The translations under genes and the position numbers were made by a program. From Streptococcus suis (GTDB lineage Bacteria > Bacillota > Bacilli > Lactobacillales > Streptococcaceae), in assembly GCF_002964575.1 (NCBI RefSeq), contig NZ_POQQ01000026.1, positions 62,001 to 126,000 of the forward strand: 64,000 bases of DNA, written 5' to 3'. Shown piece after piece: positions 60,577 through 64,000 of the stretch. Positions within the stretch are counted from its first letter, which is position 1, and every line of letters begins with the position of its first letter. The notes below the pieces were generated by a model. It searched no databases. It was given only the letters and a program-made list of their open reading frames with translations, and had not been told where the DNA came from.

Positions 60577-60606
60577 GGGTATTTCTGAAAAGAACTACCC
60601 TTTTTC
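60575..60606 (+). terminator. Terminator of the rhodanese gene
   Basis: AAGGGTA (60575-60581) pairs with TACCCTT (60596-60602), followed by TTTC. It overlaps the stop codon. Confidence 0.78.
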
Positions 60607-60672
60607 TTTACATCGTTTTTTAAAAATTATATAATCTAGTTGTTAATACTAGATGTAAGAGAGTAAATAATC

Positions 60673-61119
60673 ATGAAACAAACCCTCCCCTACTGGCATG
60701 AATTACCTGATTTAGACTTATATTTGGACCAAGTTCTGCTTTATGTTAATCAGACGACCAATTCATCAGAGCTATTGGAACAAAAAAGTTTGACTGCTGC
60801 CATGATCAATAACTATGTCAAACACAAACAGCTTGAAAAACCAATAAAGAAAAAATATCAGAAGCAGCAAGTGGCCCGCTTGATTGCCTTGACTATCCTA
60901 AAAAATGTTTTTTCCATTCAGGAAATCAGTCAAACCCTACATCTTCTTCTCCAGTCGAGCAATTCAGAAAGCCTATACAATCATTTTGTAGATTGTATGA
61001 GGGATAAAGAGAACGAAAAAACACCTGATATTATCCGATTTGCTTGTCAGTCCGTCAAACTTTATTATAAAACCCGCCTACTCACCATGGAGTTAGAAAG
61101 GAGTTACCATGAATCCTAG
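60673..61119 (+). CDS. DUF1836 domain protein
   Basis: The 148-residue protein has the DUF1836 pattern: an N-terminal LPYWHELPDLDLYLDQVLLY, then an HTH-like segment LTAAMINNYVKHKQLEKPIK and RLIALTILKNVFSIQEISQT, resembling MerR-type helices. It overlaps the hemolysin III-like gene by 11 bases. A regulatory role is presumed for the family; no target is evident. Confidence 0.88.
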   Translation: MKQTLPYWHELPDLDLYLDQVLLYVNQTTNSSELLEQKSLTAAMINNYVKHKQLEKPIKKKYQKQQVARLIALTILKNVFSIQEISQTLHLLLQSSNSESLYNHFVDCMRDKENEKTPDIIRFACQSVKLYYKTRLLTMELERSYHES

Positions 61120-61759
61120 TTTGAAATTGAGCCTGCAACTATCCTTTGGAGAGGAGGTTGCTAACAGTGTCACACATGCAGTCGGAGCCCTGCTTATGTT
61201 GGTCTTACTCCCCATTACTGCAATCCATTCTTTTCAAGACTATAACGTGACCGCTGTGGTCGGCATGACTATCTTTGTCATCAGCCTATTTCTCATGTTC
61301 CTATCCTCCTCCATCTACCACTCCATGCCTTATGCTTCTACTCACAAATACATCCTAAGGATTATCGACCATAGCATGATTTACATTGCTATCGCTGGAA
61401 GCTACACACCTGTTGCCCTATCCTTGGTCGGTGGTTGGTTGGGCTATCTAATTGTTGGTTTGCAGTGGGGGTTAACTATTTTTGGTATTCTCTACAAAAT
61501 ATTTGCCAAAAAAATCAATGAAAAATTCAGCCTATTTCTCTATCTCTTTATGGGCTGGTTGGTTGTCTTTATCTTGCCTGCCATTCTTCAAAAGACTGGA
61601 CTTGTTTTCGGAATTTTGATGCTGGCTGGTGGTTTATCTTACACCATTGGCGCCCTCTTCTACGCCAAGAAAAAGCCCTATTTCCATATGATTTGGCATC
61701 TCTTTATCCTACTGGCTTCAGCACTGCAATATATCGCCATTGTCTACTTTATGCTATAA
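61109..61759 (+). CDS. Hemolysin III/YqfA-family membrane protein
   Basis: The 216-residue protein has seven predicted membrane helices and the PAQR/HlyIII metal motifs: SSSIYHSMPYASTHKYI, IIDHSMIYIAIAGSYTPVAL and the C-terminal HMIWHLFILLASALQYIAIV. Despite the family name, hemolysis is not established for most members; a metal-dependent hydrolase role is suspected. It is coupled to the DUF1836 gene. Confidence 0.92.
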   Translation: MNPSLKLSLQLSFGEEVANSVTHAVGALLMLVLLPITAIHSFQDYNVTAVVGMTIFVISLFLMFLSSSIYHSMPYASTHKYILRIIDHSMIYIAIAGSYTPVALSLVGGWLGYLIVGLQWGLTIFGILYKIFAKKINEKFSLFLYLFMGWLVVFILPAILQKTGLVFGILMLAGGLSYTIGALFYAKKKPYFHMIWHLFILLASALQYIAIVYFML

Positions 61760-61762
61760 GAA

Positions 61763-61796
61763 AACAGCTTCTAGAAACCTAGAGGCTGTTTTTTTA
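61763..61796. terminator. Terminator between convergent hlyIII-like and ydcF-like genes
   Basis: AACAGCTTCTAG and CTAGAGGCTGTT form a 12-bp stem with one G-T pair and loop AAAC. T7 follows on the plus strand and TTTTC on the minus strand, so it can serve both genes. Confidence 0.87.
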
Positions 61797-62804
61797 ATGC
61801 ATTAAACTGATGATCATTCCAATCAGATAAAGGGCTGATACGATGCTCAAAAAGACCAAATGCGCCTTTCGGCTCATGACCACATAGCCGACAAATTCCC
61901 GAATGAAGGCATTAAGGCTAAAGTAAAATCTGGTTTTTGCGCCGTAGCCGATACATTTGATTTTCAATTGTCGTGCCAATAGCAGGGCTCTGAAAACGTG
62001 ATAGTAATTGGTTACAAGGGCAAATCGACTGCCAGGTTTCATCAGGGCATAGGAAAATTTCAAGTTTTCCTCGGTATTGGTTGATTGGTTTTCTATCACA
62101 ATATCTTCCGAAGGAATACCCTGTTCCAAGGCATAGTTAGCCATGGCCTGCCCCTCTGCCAGGAGTTCATCAGGACCCTGTCCGCCTGACATGATGAGCT
62201 TGCTACCAGGATGCTTCTGGTAGATCGCTATGCCTTTGTCAATCCGCGAAGCCAAAAGTGGCGTTACCTTGTCACCAATCAAGCCAGCACCTAAGACCAC
62301 CACATAATCAAGCTTGCCTGGGAAGAGATTGACCAAATTGACAAAGCTAGACGTGGTATAGAGCATGCTGATGATAATAGCATATGACACCAAAAAACCA
62401 ACGTAGACGAACAGCATGTTGAAAAAGCTGATGCCTGAAAGGGATTGAACCACAAAGGGAGCGATGAAGAGATAGAAAGTCAGGGCGACTGCCAGTCCCA
62501 TGGATAGGAAATTATGGAAACGAACCCCTTCTCTCTTCAAAATCTGAAAACCATTTAGATAAAGTGTGAAAAGCAGGACAAATGGACCACTTAACAAGGC
62601 TAAAAAGAGCACCATCGCCACGACTATAGCCAGCAAGCGCAAGATTTCATTGTTTTCGAGAATGCCTGTTGAGATAATCCATGCCAAGGCCCAGACGAGG
62701 ATATTCAAGGCAAACAGTGAGATAAAAATCGACCGCCGCTCCCAGAAATAGACGAGAGCAAACAAAACGATAGCTGCTAAAAATAACCAGAAAAAGAATG
62801 TCAA
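61794..62804 (-). CDS. YdcF/SanA-family membrane protein
   Basis: The 336-residue protein has four to five N-terminal membrane helices, then a DUF218 domain at about residues 165-300 (DYVVVLGAGLIGDKVTPLLA, LIMSGGQGPDELLAEGQAMA, IENQSTNTEENLKFSYALM) and a final helix. Family members affect envelope polysaccharide metabolism (ElyC, SanA). It ends 2 bases after rnhB begins its upstream partner relation, so the two are probably co-transcribed. The ICE carries another YdcF domain at 7594-9489, with a different architecture. Confidence 0.9.
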   Translation of the reverse strand: MTFFFWLFLAAIVLFALVYFWERRSIFISLFALNILVWALAWIISTGILENNEILRLLAIVVAMVLFLALLSGPFVLLFTLYLNGFQILKREGVRFHNFLSMGLAVALTFYLFIAPFVVQSLSGISFFNMLFVYVGFLVSYAIIISMLYTTSSFVNLVNLFPGKLDYVVVLGAGLIGDKVTPLLASRIDKGIAIYQKHPGSKLIMSGGQGPDELLAEGQAMANYALEQGIPSEDIVIENQSTNTEENLKFSYALMKPGSRFALVTNYYHVFRALLLARQLKIKCIGYGAKTRFYFSLNAFIREFVGYVVMSRKAHLVFLSIVSALYLIGMIISLMH

Positions 62805-62806
62805 GA

Positions 62807-63580
62807 CTAGTTTCCTCCTGTTAGCATAGACTTAATGGGCTCAAAGGTCTTTCGGTGAATGGGCGTGATGCCTAGCTTGCTCAAGCCTTCCAAATGCTCT
62901 GCCGTTCCATAGCCTGCATTCTTGGCAAAGCCGTAGCCTGAGAACTCCTTGTCATAATCCGCCATCATCTTGTCCCGCGTCACCTTGGCAACGATTGAGG
63001 CCGCTGCAATAGACAGGCTATTAGCATCTCCCTTGATGATAGATGTTTGCGGTATGGAGGTATCCAACTTCATTGCATCTATCAAGAGATGTTCAGGCTC
63101 TTGGCTCAACTGCCCCAAAGACTCCAACATAGCTAACTTGGTCGCCTCATAGATGTTGACCTGGTCAATGACAGCTGCATCTTTGACGCCTACACCGACT
63201 GCCAGCGCCCGCTCCATGACTTCTTGGTAGATGACTTCATGCTTGGACTTGGGGATTTTCTTGGAGTCGTTGAGGTAGCGGATTTTGCAACCCTTGGGCA
63301 AGATAACCGCCGCTGCCACCACAGGACCTGCTAGAGGCCCCCGGCCGACTTCGTCGATGCCAGCGATTAACTCCACCCCATTTTCATAAAGAGCTTTTTC
63401 GTAAGATAGCATAGCTTCTAAGCGAGCATCTTCTGCCGCTTCTTTTTCCAACTCCTTACGACGTTTCTTGATGGCAGCCTGGGCTCCTGCTCGATTATCC
63501 TGAGCTAGTTTCGACCAGACAGGGCTGCCTAAACTGTCCACCTGGGTCAGCAGAGCAGTCACTTCCTTAATCGTTGCCAT
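62807..63580 (-). CDS. rnhB: Ribonuclease HII
   Basis: The 257-residue enzyme removes ribonucleotides from DNA. It has the catalytic motif [18 protein letters not shown], the DSKK stretch [23 protein letters not shown] and [17 protein letters not shown]. An N-terminal helical extension of about 65 residues is normal for Firmicute RNase HII. The start overlaps the rbgA end by 14 bases, the conserved rbgA-rnhB order. Confidence 0.97.
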   Translation of the reverse strand: MATIKEVTALLTQVDSLGSPVWSKLAQDNRAGAQAAIKKRRKELEKEAAEDARLEAMLSYEKALYENGVELIAGIDEVGRGPLAGPVVAAAVILPKGCKIRYLNDSKKIPKSKHEVIYQEVMERALAVGVGVKDAAVIDQVNIYEATKLAMLESLGQLSQEPEHLLIDAMKLDTSIPQTSIIKGDANSLSIAAASIVAKVTRDKMMADYDKEFSGYGFAKNAGYGTAEHLEGLSKLGITPIHRKTFEPIKSMLTGGN

Positions 63581-64000
63581 CTAAGTCACTCACCCTATCT
63601 AATGTATAGGTGCCCAAACGACCGTCCCGAACATCCTTGACAAAGAGGTTGTAAAAACGGTCATAGTCATCACGGAAACCCAGTTTCTTGGTCCAGTCCA
63701 TGATGAGTTCAGGCGTTTCCTGCTCCAAATCCATGCCCTTGAACCGCTCTTGTAGACGTTCTGGGTAATGTGTCTTGAAATAGTCCAAACCAAAAATAGT
63801 CACTTCATCCATTGGCAAGAGTTGGTCCTTGATGGCTCCAGTCAGAGCCAACTTCAGTCCAACTTCCTGGTCCTCAAACTTAGGCCAGAGAATACCTGGT
63901 GTATCAAGGATTTCAAGGTCCTTGTTTGACTTGAGCCACTGTTGACCTTTGGTCACACCTGGTTTGTTACCGACAACGGCGATTTTCTTTCCAGCCAGAC
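63567..64000 (-). CDS. rbgA: Ribosome biogenesis GTPase RbgA/YlqF (5' end outside window)
   Basis: The C-terminal 144 codons of this circularly permuted GTPase for 50S assembly are visible. [20 protein letters not shown] contains the P-loop region (here NKPGVTK) and [13 protein letters not shown] is G3. A C-terminal helical domain follows. The frame is open to the window edge, so the start lies beyond base 64000. An internal GTG near 63956 is not the true start. Confidence 0.95.
   Translation of the reverse strand, partial: LAGKKIAVVGNKPGVTKGQQWLKSNKDLEILDTPGILWPKFEDQEVGLKLALTGAIKDQLLPMDEVTIFGLDYFKTHYPERLQERFKGMDLEQETPELIMDWTKKLGFRDDYDRFYNLFVKDVRDGRLGTYTLDRVSDLDGND

Noticed and set aside
1..64000. 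CRISPR arrays, insertion sequences, rRNA and tRNA genes
   Set aside because: No regularly spaced repeats, transposase motifs or clear tRNA/rRNA sequences were seen on reading either strand.

Overview
The window is Firmicute DNA of low to moderate G+C, most probably Streptococcus suis or a close relative. The species call rests on gene order and style (uvrB; rplJ-rplL with an L10 leader; topA-dprA; rnhB-rbgA), not on a database match. Two chromosomal segments flank one integrative and conjugative element (ICE) of about 50.2 kb.

Left chromosome, 1-5123: the 5' part of uvrB, two related small membrane proteins behind it, and a divergent two-gene ABC transporter. At 5057-5090 is a strong minus-strand terminator. 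It is best read as the original rplL terminator, now 50 kb from its gene.

ICE, about 5124-55308: a 17-bp direct repeat (core TTATTTAAGAGTAAC) marks both ends, and the right copy is the 3' end of rplL including its stop codon. This is the known rplL site of the ICESa2603-like family. Inside the left end lie a tyrosine integrase, a DUF3173 protein and a small sigma-like protein. Cargo follows in two modules. 14904-7594 is a seven-gene operon: mannose-family PTS (EIIA, B, C, D), a tyrosine/lipid-phosphatase-like enzyme, a PRD/BglG-type regulator and a wall-anchored YdcF-domain protein. 23169-15063 holds a glycerophosphodiesterase-like protein, an AfuABC/FbpABC-like ABC transporter, MgtC, a HAD phosphatase and a LacI regulator fused to a solute-binding domain. 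Together they look like import and dephosphorylation of a phosphorylated sugar or glycerophosphodiester, which is inference. Next come an oriT-like region with mobC and relaxase, then an SOS-type cassette (S24 repressor, UmuC-like polymerase, YolD-like protein). A structured RNA candidate and a PBECR4-type nuclease gene follow.

From 55084 back to 29542 one long minus-strand operon carries the conjugation and maintenance genes. In transcription order they are: replication initiator, G5/LPXTG surface protein, PcfB/DUF3801, VirD4, SSB, Maff2, VirB6, PrgI, VirB4, CHAP hydrolase, DUF4315, DUF4366, a DUF3990 ADP-ribosyltransferase-like protein with a small partner, two C5 cytosine methyltransferases, a 2422-residue helicase/methylase and an SSB-like protein. 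Two things suggest impaired conjugation: virB4 has an in-frame TAA at codon 420, and the only well-placed start of virD4 is ATT. The helicase gene contains an out-of-frame 144-codon ORF with its own strong Shine-Dalgarno sequence.

Right chromosome, 55294-64000: rplL, rplJ and its leader, topA, dprA, a maltose-type acetyltransferase, a rhodanese, a DUF1836 protein, a hemolysin III-like protein, a YdcF-like membrane protein, rnhB and the 3' part of rbgA. No tRNA, rRNA, insertion sequence or CRISPR array was found.
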